DNA of 64,000 nucleotides from Rhizobium sp. WSM4643 (GTDB lineage Bacteria; Pseudomonadota; Alphaproteobacteria; Rhizobiales; Rhizobiaceae), in NCBI RefSeq assembly GCF_025152745.1, contig NZ_CP104043.1, positions 124,001-188,000 of the forward strand, given 5' to 3'. Position numbers and translations under genes: made by a program. The notes beneath the pieces are model-generated. The model had not been told where the DNA came from. It saw nothing but the letters and a program-made list of their open reading frames with translations, and ran no database searches. Below are positions 8,297-16,122 of the stretch, piece by piece (the stretch's first letter is position 1; each line of letters begins with the position of its first letter).

Positions 8297-9817
8297 CTAT
8301 TGCGGCACTTTGAACAGGTGGCGGATACGCGTCACCAGCGAACTCACCGAGCGGCCATGCAACGTCGCGCCCTCGGCCGCGAAGGAATGCTGACCGGTCT
8401 CGATCCGGTGTGCGAGGGTGGCGGCAAGCTCTTCCGCGATGGCGGGTCGGTCGTGCAGCAGCGGCGTCAGGCTTGCCTGGGCAATCTCGTAGACAACGAC
8501 GAAGGTCAGCGCCCGCAGGCTGGCGGCCTCGCCGACGCCGATAAGCAGTCCGCTTTCGCCGAAATAATCGCCCGGCGCCAGCCGGCCGAGTTCGATTTCC
8601 TTGTGGCCTTCCTGCCGTGTCGCGATGAGCGCACCGCTGCGCACGATCATCAGCGATGCAACCGTATCGCCCTGTTCGATGAGGATGGCATCCTTCTTGA
8701 AGGTCCGCCGCGTCATCGAGGCCGCGAGCGTTTCCTTCTCGTCCTCGGTCAGTGAGGAAAACAACGGGATGGCGTCGAGAAGCTTGAGCGGCGTCGGCCG
8801 GTGCGGCCTCATCACCTCTTCCGACTGCAACTGGTCGGGCGGAGGGCCTGCGGCGTCGAGCGGTCGTGCCAAGATGAGGCCCGCGGCCTTGATATGGCGG
8901 TAAATGAGATCGAATATCTCGTTCTTCGCCGATCCCGTCTGGCCGATATCCCTGACGCGGAAGGAGAGCTCCAGCTCCACTGCATCCGATGTCAGCGATT
9001 TGATCTGAACGCCGGGTTTCGGCTCAGTCAGGATCGAGTCGCTGCTCAATAGCACGGCGCGCATGACGTCAATGATCGCCGACGGCCTGATCGTCGGCAC
9101 GACGCGGACCGTCAGCGTCGCGCCGTGACTTCGGTCGGGACTGCTGAGATTGGTCAGCCCGACCTTGGCCAGAAAACTGTTGGGCAAGATGACGAGGTCG
9201 TTGGAGCCGTTCAGCAGATGGGTGGAGCGCCAGTTGGTTTCGACGACACGGCCTTCAATGCCGTCATTCAGGACGATCCAGTCGCCGATCGTATAGGGCC
9301 GGCCGAGATTGAGCGCGATGCCGGAAAAGACGTCGCTCAGGGTGCTTTGCATCGCCAGGCCGAGGATGACGGCAAGGACGCCTGATGTGGCGATCAGCGT
9401 GCCGACGGGAAAGCTGAAGACATAGGCGACCACCGAGAGGATCGCGCCGAGGTAGATCAGGCCGATGACCAGATCCTGAACGAGGCGTCCTTCGCGTGGT
9501 TGACGCTCGAATATCAGGAAGACGCGGACGAAGGCGATCAACGCCCAGGCGGCATTGATCCACCAGACCACCTTGGCAAGGGCGATGAAGACGCGTTCGA
9601 AGGTCGAAGCCGGCGCCGGCCCGACTTCGTAGGGTACGATGTCGTGATAGAGCAGCAGGACGGTCAGCGCCGCGAAGAAGAACACCTGGCCGGCGAGCTT
9701 CCAGCTTGGGAAGGGCCGAAGGGCTATTCGGGTGATCACCGCGCCGACCACGGCCAGCGTCCCGGCCTGGACGACAGGATCGGCAAGCACTCCGGACCAT
9801 GTGAGATTATCGAGCAT
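8297..9817 (-). CDS. MscS-type channel with C-terminal cyclic-nucleotide-binding domain
   Basis: Membrane protein of 506 residues. Four hydrophobic helices precede the MscS pore helix and beta domain (GVLAVILGLAMQSTLSDVFSGIALNLGRPYTIGDWI region, near 140-185). A soluble MscS-like region runs to about 330. A Crp/cNMP-binding domain follows near 350-470, with LFSSLTEDEKETLAASM, a phosphate-binding-cassette-like GDYFGESGLL and downstream helices. The family of MscS channels fused to a cNMP domain (bCNG) is known in alphaproteobacteria, where nucleotide binding rather than tension may gate the pore. The usual PBC arginine region reads GEAASLRA, so nucleotide specificity is uncertain. It converges with the gene ending at 8270, only 26 bases away. 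Confidence 0.88.
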   Translation of the reverse strand: MLDNLTWSGVLADPVVQAGTLAVVGAVITRIALRPFPSWKLAGQVFFFAALTVLLLYHDIVPYEVGPAPASTFERVFIALAKVVWWINAAWALIAFVRVFLIFERQPREGRLVQDLVIGLIYLGAILSVVAYVFSFPVGTLIATSGVLAVILGLAMQSTLSDVFSGIALNLGRPYTIGDWIVLNDGIEGRVVETNWRSTHLLNGSNDLVILPNSFLAKVGLTNLSSPDRSHGATLTVRVVPTIRPSAIIDVMRAVLLSSDSILTEPKPGVQIKSLTSDAVELELSFRVRDIGQTGSAKNEIFDLIYRHIKAAGLILARPLDAAGPPPDQLQSEEVMRPHRPTPLKLLDAIPLFSSLTEDEKETLAASMTRRTFKKDAILIEQGDTVASLMIVRSGALIATRQEGHKEIELGRLAPGDYFGESGLLIGVGEAASLRALTFVVVYEIAQASLTPLLHDRPAIAEELAATLAHRIETGQHSFAAEGATLHGRSVSSLVTRIRHLFKVPQ

Positions 9818-9838
9818 CGTCTACCCACTTGAGCGCTT

Positions 9839-9874
9839 ACAGCGCCGCGCGTCTCTTCAGACGGGCGGCGCTGT
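9839..9874. terminator. Stem-loop / dispersed palindromic element
   Basis: A GC-rich inverted repeat starts ACAGCGCCGC and ends GGCGGCGCTGT around an AGACG/CGTCT inner stem. It is followed by AACACTTTCAATC. It sits between the dehydrogenase stop (9936) and the channel start (9817), both on the minus strand, where it could end the dehydrogenase transcript. From memory, similar ACAGCGCC...GGCGCTGTAACACTTT palindromes recur between genes in Rhizobium. A partial copy (ACAGCGCCG-TGCGTCT) appears at about 8274-8289. Confidence 0.6.
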
Positions 9875-9935
9875 AACACTTTCAATCCTCGCATCGGCTT
9901 TCCCGAAAATCGAGTCCGATCTTCGCGCCGACGCG

Positions 9936-12497
9936 TTAGCTGCGCGGCTTCAGATTTTCTGGGTCATAGATCGGCTTGTAGCCGACGCCGACGACCTCCA
10001 CCGGATAGCTCTCGGCAAAATACTCGACATTCAACTTGCGTCCGACCTGGCAATGCGACCAGGGCAGATAGGCCAAGGCAATGTTCTTGCCGACCGTCGG
10101 GCCATAGGCGATCGAGGTCGTGTAGGACCGGCGGCCGAGCTCGTCGACCAGAACCTCTCCCGTGGCGGGATCGACAACCGGCAGGTTTCCGACGGGATAA
10201 CGCTTCACGCCCGACTTGTCGGTATTCTCGGTCATCACAAGCGTGCAGAGCATGGCCGGCTGGTGCTCACGCGCCTTGTATTCCAGATGTTTTGCCTTGC
10301 CGCGGAAATCGGCTTCCTTGACTTTCGGACGGGCGAGATCGGCTTCGATCAGGTTGTACTGGGTCAGGAGATCGGCGTTCTGCAGGCGCAGGCTCTTTTC
10401 CATGCGGCGCGAGTTCGCATAGGTCTCGACGCCGAAAGCCATCACGCCGGTCGCGCGCAGCGCATCCCAGACGGCGAGGCCGTCTTCGTACTTCATGTGC
10501 AGTTCCCAACCCTGCTCGCCGACATAAGAGATGCGGAAGGCGGTGACGGGTCTACCTGCGATTTCGATCGGTTTGATCGCCGCAAAGGCGAAGTTTTCCT
10601 GATCGAGCCCGGCCGGATCGGCCACAGCCTTCTTCAGCGTGTCGCGCGCGTTCGGACCCCAGATGCCGATCGTCACGAATTTTTCCGAGACGTCGGTGAT
10701 GATTACGTCAAGGCCGCGGTCTTCGGCGACGCGCTTCATGTAGTGCAAGTCGCGCGGGCCGGCATCGGCACCGTTGACGAGACGGCAGCGGTCGGCCATG
10801 CGGAAGACAGTGAAGTCAGCGCGCACCATGCCTTCGTCGTCGAGGAAGTGGGTGTAAACGCCCTTGCCGATGTTTGCGTCGCCGCCGATCTTGGCGGCGC
10901 ACAGCCATTCCATCAGTTCGACATGGTCAGGTCCCTCGATATCGACCATGTGGAAGTGGCTGAGGTTGACGATGCCGCAGTCCTCGCTCATCGCCAGATG
11001 CTCGGCATTCGATACGCGCCAGAAATGGCGGCTGTCCCATTCATTCTCGCGAACCGGGACGCGGTCGGCGTATTTCTCCAGAAGGTGCTCGTTGGCGGCG
11101 TAGCCATGCGCACGCTCCCAGCCGCCAAGTTCCATGAAGTAGCCGCCAAGCTCCTTTTCGCGCTCGTAGAAGGGCGAGCGTTTGGCGTTGCGGCCGGATG
11201 CATAGGGTTCGCGGGTGTGAACAGCCGGGAAATAGATCTTCTGGGCGGCTTCGAAGCAGCGGCCTTCGATGAACTCTTCCGTCAACTGATGCGGATAGAA
11301 TCGGGCGTAGTCGATGCTGTTGTGATCGATTTCAGTACGGCCATCGGTCATCCAGTCGGCGATCAGCTTGCCGTAGCCCGGGCCGTCCTTGACCCAGATG
11401 GCAACGCAATACCAGAGGCCGCGCACCTTTTGGCTCTCGCCGCAGGAGGCGCCGCCGCCGGCGGAAACTTGCAGCAGGCCGTTGAAGGAGTGACCTTCGT
11501 TATAGCCGAGTTCGCCGAGGATCGGCGTCAGTTCCATGGCGCGTTCGAGCGGCTCGATGATCTGTTCCATTTCGAGATCACGCTGCGAGGGCGAAAGGCG
11601 CGCTTCGTGTTTTTCGAGAAGATCGCGCGGATGGCACATGCGCGGATTGGTGGCTTCGTAGTAGCCCCACTCGATCTGACCGCCCTCCGTCGTCGCCGGG
11701 TCGCCGGTATCGCGCATATAGGCGGAGTTGCCCTGGTCGCGCAGCAGCGGGAAGCCGATTTCCTTGCCGGTGCCTTCAAATTCGTTATACGGACCGAAGA
11801 AGGTGAGCGGGTGGTCGACCGGCATGACCGGCAGGTCTTCGCCGACCATCTCCGCGATCAGGCGGCCCCAGAGGCCGGCACAGACGATGACGTGGTCGGC
11901 CATGATGGTGCCGCGATGGGTGACGACGCCCTTGATGCGGCCGCCTTCGACGATCAGCGACTTCGCCGGCGTGTTGCCGAATACCTTGAGCTTGCCGGCC
12001 TTTTCGGCAGCATCGACCAGCTTGCCGGCAACGGTCTGCGAGCGCGGAATGACGAGGCCGGCATCCGGATCGAAAAGGCCGCCCATCACCTGATCTTCCT
12101 CGATCAGCGGGAACTTCTCCTTGATCTCGGAAGGGCTGACATAATGAGCGCGTGTGCCGAAAGCGCGTGCCGAGGATAGCTTGCGCTTGATTTCCTCCAT
12201 CCAGGCATCGTCGCCGGTGCGCGCCACTTCGAGGCCGCCGATGCGGGCGTAATGGCCCATCTTCTCGTAGAAATCGATCGAATATTGCGTAGTCCAGACC
12301 GACAGATAGTCGTGGCTGGTGGTGTAACAGAAGTCCGAGGCATGGGCTGTCGAGCCGATATCTGTCGGTATGCCCGACTTATCGATGCCGACGATATCGT
12401 CCCATCCCCGCTCGACGAGATGATGCGCGATGGAGGCGCCGACGATACCGCCGAGCCCGATGATGACGACCTTCGCCTTTTCCGGAAATGCTGCCAC
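9936..12497 (-). CDS. FAD/folate-dependent dimethylglycine- or sarcosine-dehydrogenase-like enzyme
   Basis: Large oxidoreductase of 853 residues. The N-terminal DAO fold starts with a Rossmann dinucleotide motif (VVIIGLGGIVGASIAHHL, residues 10-27) and spans about 400 residues. A linker region and a GcvT-like aminomethyltransferase domain follow (about 420-830; MEWLCAAKIGGDANIGKG, ISYVGEQGWELH, SLRLQNADL). Enzymes of this layout (DMGDH, SARDH) demethylate dimethylglycine or sarcosine and pass the C1 unit to tetrahydrofolate. The exact substrate cannot be read off. The folD remnant directly upstream on the same strand fits an ancestral C1-folate operon. No obvious regulator adjoins it. Confidence 0.87.
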   Translation of the reverse strand: MAAFPEKAKVVIIGLGGIVGASIAHHLVERGWDDIVGIDKSGIPTDIGSTAHASDFCYTTSHDYLSVWTTQYSIDFYEKMGHYARIGGLEVARTGDDAWMEEIKRKLSSARAFGTRAHYVSPSEIKEKFPLIEEDQVMGGLFDPDAGLVIPRSQTVAGKLVDAAEKAGKLKVFGNTPAKSLIVEGGRIKGVVTHRGTIMADHVIVCAGLWGRLIAEMVGEDLPVMPVDHPLTFFGPYNEFEGTGKEIGFPLLRDQGNSAYMRDTGDPATTEGGQIEWGYYEATNPRMCHPRDLLEKHEARLSPSQRDLEMEQIIEPLERAMELTPILGELGYNEGHSFNGLLQVSAGGGASCGESQKVRGLWYCVAIWVKDGPGYGKLIADWMTDGRTEIDHNSIDYARFYPHQLTEEFIEGRCFEAAQKIYFPAVHTREPYASGRNAKRSPFYEREKELGGYFMELGGWERAHGYAANEHLLEKYADRVPVRENEWDSRHFWRVSNAEHLAMSEDCGIVNLSHFHMVDIEGPDHVELMEWLCAAKIGGDANIGKGVYTHFLDDEGMVRADFTVFRMADRCRLVNGADAGPRDLHYMKRVAEDRGLDVIITDVSEKFVTIGIWGPNARDTLKKAVADPAGLDQENFAFAAIKPIEIAGRPVTAFRISYVGEQGWELHMKYEDGLAVWDALRATGVMAFGVETYANSRRMEKSLRLQNADLLTQYNLIEADLARPKVKEADFRGKAKHLEYKAREHQPAMLCTLVMTENTDKSGVKRYPVGNLPVVDPATGEVLVDELGRRSYTTSIAYGPTVGKNIALAYLPWSHCQVGRKLNVEYFAESYPVEVVGVGYKPIYDPENLKPRS

Positions 12498-12525
12498 GTG
12501 CTGTTCCTTCTATTTATCGCACGAA

Positions 12526-12765
12526 TTAAAATACCCTAGCCGCGCTTGACGTACGCTTCGCGCGAGATGCAGCAGCCATGCCAGCCTCGTAAGGAGTGTC
12601 ACATTTGCCGAAGCTGCGGAACCCCCAGACCGCTCGTATGGCAGCTGCGATGAGGGTATTATGCATAAGGCTCATGATCGTCATTGGTCCTACGCCGCCT
12701 AGTACCGGCGTAATTGCGCCAGCCCGTATCGGGGCGGCGAGGCAACCGCCAAACAGCGCCGGCAC
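12526..12765 (-). pseudogene. folD: folD remnant (C-terminal fragment)
   Basis: A short minus-strand frame contains AGAITPVLGGVGPMT followed by IMSLMHNTLIAA. This is the highly conserved C-terminal motif of FolD, the bifunctional methylene-tetrahydrofolate dehydrogenase/cyclohydrolase (family consensus GxITPVPGGVGPMT). Homology to FolD extends for only about 30 residues. The catalytic Lys region and Rossmann core are absent, and upstream sequence in all three frames does not look like FolD. The remnant ends near the start of the folate-linked dehydrogenase. In several rhizobia folD adjoins such C1 genes, so a functional folD was probably lost here by deletion. Confidence 0.75.
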
Positions 12766-12864
12766 TGCTGCGATCCATTCCGCATCGAACGGTCTGGCAA
12801 TGACTGACTAAGATCGGATATGGGCGAGCCTTGCAACCGGCCTTTCCGCCCGCGCGCCCCGGGA

Positions 12865-13104
12865 TCACGGCGCTGAAATCGCCGCAAGCCGGTCGATGTC
12901 CACCAACACGATGTCTTCGGAAACAGGCTCGCGATTGTGCAAGCGGAACCATTCCGCCGCTTCGCGTACACGGTCCCCATGGGGCGATGGATAGGCGCCG
13001 AGTCCGAGGACCCATTCCCGCACGGTCTCGCGCTCCATCCGCCCGGCCCGGTATCGATCGCAGACGGTTTTCGCTGATGCGACCAGATCATTGATGCTTT
13101 TCAC
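12865..13104 (-). CDS. Small hypothetical protein, third gene of XRE trio
   Basis: Protein of 79 residues starting with GTG 13104, with TGAGGGG upstream; the longer frame to 13212 would overlap the preceding gene heavily. Composition is mixed and charged (INDLVASAKTVCDRYRAGRMERE, then HNREPVSEDIVLVDIDRLAAI), with no membrane segment. It starts 10 bases after the stop of the preceding small gene and is the last of a three-gene minus-strand unit. I do not recognise the family. Confidence 0.6.
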   Translation of the reverse strand: MKSINDLVASAKTVCDRYRAGRMERETVREWVLGLGAYPSPHGDRVREAAEWFRLHNREPVSEDIVLVDIDRLAAISAP

Positions 13105-13114
13105 GGGATACCCC

Positions 13115-13378
13115 TCAATGCACGGATGGCTCTTCGTCTTCGAGAAACGATCGAATGCCGTCCCGCGCGATGACGGCCAGGAATTCGTCGAATGCATCCC
13201 GGTCAGTCGCAAATGGCTCGTCCCAGCGGATCAGGTCTTCCGCTTGCGTGACCACTTCCATCGTCCAGTCTTCATTGCTGCCCGATGTGCGGAAGATATC
13301 GACGAGCACGGTGATCCCGTCATCGGTGAATTCTCCCGCCAGTTCGGAGTGTTCGAGCTTTTCTTTTTTCGCCATCAT
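13115..13378 (-). CDS. Small acidic hypothetical protein, second gene of XRE trio
   Basis: Acidic protein of 87 residues beginning MMAKKEKLEHSEL, with regions VLVDIFRTSGSNEDWTMEVV and DEFLAVIARDGIRSFLEDEE. The ATG directly abuts the stop of the XRE regulator (zero spacing), so the two are translationally coupled. No known domain was recognised. Its small size, acidity and coupling to a DNA-binding gene would fit an accessory or antitoxin-like role, but nothing in the sequence proves this. Confidence 0.65.
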   Translation of the reverse strand: MMAKKEKLEHSELAGEFTDDGITVLVDIFRTSGSNEDWTMEVVTQAEDLIRWDEPFATDRDAFDEFLAVIARDGIRSFLEDEEPSVH

Positions 13379-13699
13379 TCAGCCACCTGCACCGGGCGGT
13401 GCGTCGTTTTTGAGATATTCTTCATATTGAACCGTCTCGGTCTCATTCGTGTCGATCGAGGCATCCGCGCGCTTCGCAAGGCGAACGCCCGCACCCCCAC
13501 CATTTTCAGGGATGAAAACAACGCCTGCGACTTCCAGCGCGTGCTTCACATCCTGAAGGGTCCGATCATAGGGAGAGCGCTTGCCGGCCTCGAAATTAGC
13601 AATCGTCGCTTTGGCGACTTTCGAGGCCGATGAGAGATCGTCCTGAGACCATGCCAAAAGGGCCCGAGCCGCGCGGCATTGAGCGGAGGATAGATACAA
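13379..13699 (-). CDS. XRE-family helix-turn-helix regulator
   Basis: Protein of 106 residues with an N-terminal Cro/CI-type helix-turn-helix (residues 6-60: AARALLAWSQDDLSSASKVAKATIANFEAGKRSP). A short C-terminal tail is rich in acidic and Gly residues. The start appears to be TTG 13699 with AAGG upstream; no better ATG is in frame. The VVFIPENGGGAGVRL segment is typical of small XRE proteins in rhizobia. It leads a three-gene unit with the two small proteins downstream and is divergent from the methyltransferase at 13950. Autoregulation is likely but no operator was identified. Confidence 0.82.
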   Translation of the reverse strand: MYLSSAQCRAARALLAWSQDDLSSASKVAKATIANFEAGKRSPYDRTLQDVKHALEVAGVVFIPENGGGAGVRLAKRADASIDTNETETVQYEEYLKNDAPPGAGG

Positions 13700-13949
13700 A
13701 CCAATAACCTTGCATCAAAAGTGTGATTCTGCCTCGGGCAGATTATATTAAAAATGCAATCTCGATACAAGCGATGACGAGAGCAGGTGCATGACAGCAT
13801 AGGACGTTGTGAGCCTTTGAATGGACCTGCCCATTCCATCCTTTCGACCTTTAACACTCCACGCACATCTGGCGAACGGGAAGATTGATTGACTGAATAT
13901 TATTAAAGTCTAATTTAGATTGTCTTTATCACGCACTCGGGAGGTTATA

Positions 13950-15011
13950 ATGCGTGAGCCAGATATGCAAAAACTCGATGCACTTGTCGGTCGTCTTGTT
14001 GGCGACGTCGGCGCCGCCGTTTCCGGTGTATTGGTCGTGCTTGGCGATAAGGTCGGAATCTTCAAGGCGATGGCCGACGGAACGCCGATGAGCGTCCAGG
14101 ATCTTGCCAAGAAGACAGGGATAAGGGAGCGTTATCTCAGGGAGTGGCTGAGCGCCCAGGCGGCCGCGGACTATGTCGCTTACGATGAAAAGACGGATCG
14201 TTTCAGCCTGACGCCGGAACAGGCGATGGTATTTGCCGAGGAAAACAGCCCCGCCTTTTTCGTCGGCGCCTTCGAGGTCGTCCAATCCATGTGGATGGAC
14301 GAGCCGAAGGTCGCCGATGCCTTCCGCACCGGCAAGGGTCTCGGCTGGCATGAGCACAGCACCTGCCTTTTCCGGGGTACCGAGCGGTTCTTTCGCCCTG
14401 GCTACAACAGCCATCTCGTCAACGAATGGATACCGGCTCTTGCCGGGGTCGAAGAAAAGCTCAAGGCCGGCGCCAGTGTCGCCGACGTCGGCTGCGGTCA
14501 TGGTGCTTCGACCATCCTGATGGCGCAGGCCTATCCTGCTTCCCGCTTTACCGGCTTCGACTATCACGGCCCGTCGATCGAAAGAGCAAAGGCGGCCGCC
14601 GAAGATGCGGGTGTTTCTGACCGTGTGACCTTCGAGAAGGGCTCGGCGGCGGAATTTCCGGGGCGCGGCTATGACATGGTCGCCATGTTCGACTGCCTTC
14701 ACGACATGGGCGATCCGGTCGGCGCCGGCCGGCATGTCAAGGAAACGCTTGGGCCGAACGGGACATGGCTGATCGTCGAGCCCTTTGCCCATGACCATCT
14801 CAAGGACAATCTCAATCCTGTGGGACGCGTCTATTACGGGGCATCAACGATGATCTGCACGCCGGCGTCACTCTCCCAGGAGGTGGGGCTTGGGCTTGGC
14901 GCGCAGGCGGGAGAAATGAAACTCCGAAAGGTCGCGCTCGACGCCGGGTTCACCCATTTCCGTCGCGCAACGGAAACGCCGTTCAACATGGTGTTCGAGG
15001 TGCGGGCCTGA
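13950..15011 (+). CDS. Class I SAM-dependent methyltransferase with N-terminal winged helix
   Basis: Methyltransferase of 353 residues. The start is ATG 13950, with GGGAGG (13939-13944) upstream. Residues about 20-90 form a winged-helix/dimerisation domain (AMADGTPMSVQDLAKKTGIRERYLREWL). The catalytic Rossmann fold begins with motif I VADVGCGHGAST, continues with FTGFDYHGPSIE, and has the post-motif region AMFDCLHDMGDP. This layout is shared with uncharacterised methyltransferases related to O-methyltransferases. The substrate is unknown. The upstream region is AT-rich and is shared with the divergent XRE unit. Confidence 0.85.
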   Translation: MREPDMQKLDALVGRLVGDVGAAVSGVLVVLGDKVGIFKAMADGTPMSVQDLAKKTGIRERYLREWLSAQAAADYVAYDEKTDRFSLTPEQAMVFAEENSPAFFVGAFEVVQSMWMDEPKVADAFRTGKGLGWHEHSTCLFRGTERFFRPGYNSHLVNEWIPALAGVEEKLKAGASVADVGCGHGASTILMAQAYPASRFTGFDYHGPSIERAKAAAEDAGVSDRVTFEKGSAAEFPGRGYDMVAMFDCLHDMGDPVGAGRHVKETLGPNGTWLIVEPFAHDHLKDNLNPVGRVYYGASTMICTPASLSQEVGLGLGAQAGEMKLRKVALDAGFTHFRRATETPFNMVFEVRA

Positions 15012-15036
15012 CGCAACTGGTTTAGCAGGTGGCCGG

Positions 15037-15879
15037 CTATCTCAGTTTTCCGATGCTGGCATACATGCCGGTCGTGCGGAATTCGGTGGGGTTGGTGCCG
15101 TAGACGCGGCGGAAGACCTTGGAGAAATAGTTGGGGTCTTCGAAGCCGCACATGATGGCGACTTCCTTGACCGGCAGGAAGTCTGCCTTGGTTAAAAGCT
15201 TGACGGCACGCTGCAGGCGCTGCTGCAGCACGAATTCGGCTGGCGGCATGCCCTCGCTCTCGGCAAAGCTGCGCGAGAAATGCGCGCGGCTGAGGCCGAC
15301 GATGCCGGCAAGCTCGCTGACCGGCAGCGGCTTTTCGAGATTGGCGTTGATATGGTCGATCACCGGCTGCATGAGGCTGAGCTCGGCGGCAAAGGCCGGC
15401 GAGCCGAAGACGTCGTCGTAGAGCGCCATCGCCGCTTCATAGGCGATCGCCGAGGCGGCACCCGGCGATGTCGCGCCCTTGACCAGGCGCAGGCTGCAAT
15501 CGGCAAGATGATCGATGGTCGAGGGCTGCAGCTTCAGCACCGGGCCGGCGGTCGACAGCACCATCTGGTGGATGCGCAGCGTTTCCTCGCCGTTCATCGA
15601 GATCCAGAAATATTCCCAGCGGTCGCCCTTCTCCAGCCAGTAGCGATGATTGTGCGGCACCAGAACGAGCAGCGTGTCGCCGCCCTGAAGGCGATAGTTG
15701 CGGTTCTGGTAGCGCAGCTGGCCGCTGCCGCTGATCGTGTGTTGCAGCACGGTGAAGGGGGTCTGGCCGCGCCGGCGGCCGTCCCAGTCATAGCTCTCGT
15801 TCTCGCGCACTTCATAACCGGCGCTGGTCGGCATGGCATGCAATCGCTGGCGGCCTCGAGGCAGCGAAACCGTCCTCAT
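15037..15879 (-). CDS. agpT: AraC-family activator of alpha-galactoside genes (AgpT-like)
   Basis: Transcription factor of about 280 residues. I place the start at ATG 15879 (MRTVSLPRG); the frame continues to 16062 but that stretch looks non-coding and holds repeat motifs. An N-terminal cupin-like sugar-binding domain (QGGDTLLVLVPHNHRYWLEKGDRWEYFWI) precedes two helix-turn-helix units (LPVSELAGIVGLSRAHFSRSF and PVKEVAIMCGFEDPNYFSKVFRRVYG). It is divergent from agaL1-agpABCD-agaL2. In S. meliloti, AgpT is the AraC-type activator of agpA for melibiose and raffinose use; the context here matches. Confidence 0.82.
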   Translation of the reverse strand: MRTVSLPRGRQRLHAMPTSAGYEVRENESYDWDGRRRGQTPFTVLQHTISGSGQLRYQNRNYRLQGGDTLLVLVPHNHRYWLEKGDRWEYFWISMNGEETLRIHQMVLSTAGPVLKLQPSTIDHLADCSLRLVKGATSPGAASAIAYEAAMALYDDVFGSPAFAAELSLMQPVIDHINANLEKPLPVSELAGIVGLSRAHFSRSFAESEGMPPAEFVLQQRLQRAVKLLTKADFLPVKEVAIMCGFEDPNYFSKVFRRVYGTNPTEFRTTGMYASIGKLR

Positions 15880-15921
15880 CGACTGTCCGTTGGCGATCAA
15901 ATCCTGCAGCACAAAATTACC

Positions 15922-15972
15922 CCCGAAAGCATAATCCTTCTCTGGTCGCCCTGTCGATTTCGGGCATAATCC
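15922..15972. promoter_or_regulatory. Repeats in agpT/agaL1 divergent promoter region
   Basis: Two exact copies of GCATAATCC occur at 15929-15937 and 15964-15972, 35 bases apart. They overlap an inverted repeat of CCCGAAA (15922-15928) with TTTCGGG (15958-15964). They lie between agpT and agaL1, where AraC-type activators bind tandem sites. AgpT binding is an inference. Confidence 0.45.
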
Positions 15973-16122
15973 CGCTCGACAAGAGGAAGAGACCACGGCC
16001 GACAGAGCGGCCGGGAGGAAAAAGACAGATTTTGCGGCGTTTTCAGCCACATGCGTCAGCATGCGGCCTGATCCTCCATGGCCTTCTTTTCCTTAGCATT
16101 CGATTGGGTCGAGGTGAAGATC

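Noticed and set aside
9732..12179. Long open frame opposite the dehydrogenase gene
   Set aside because: The minus-strand protein has clear FAD and GcvT motifs; the opposite frame is open because of high GC and has no recognisable domain.
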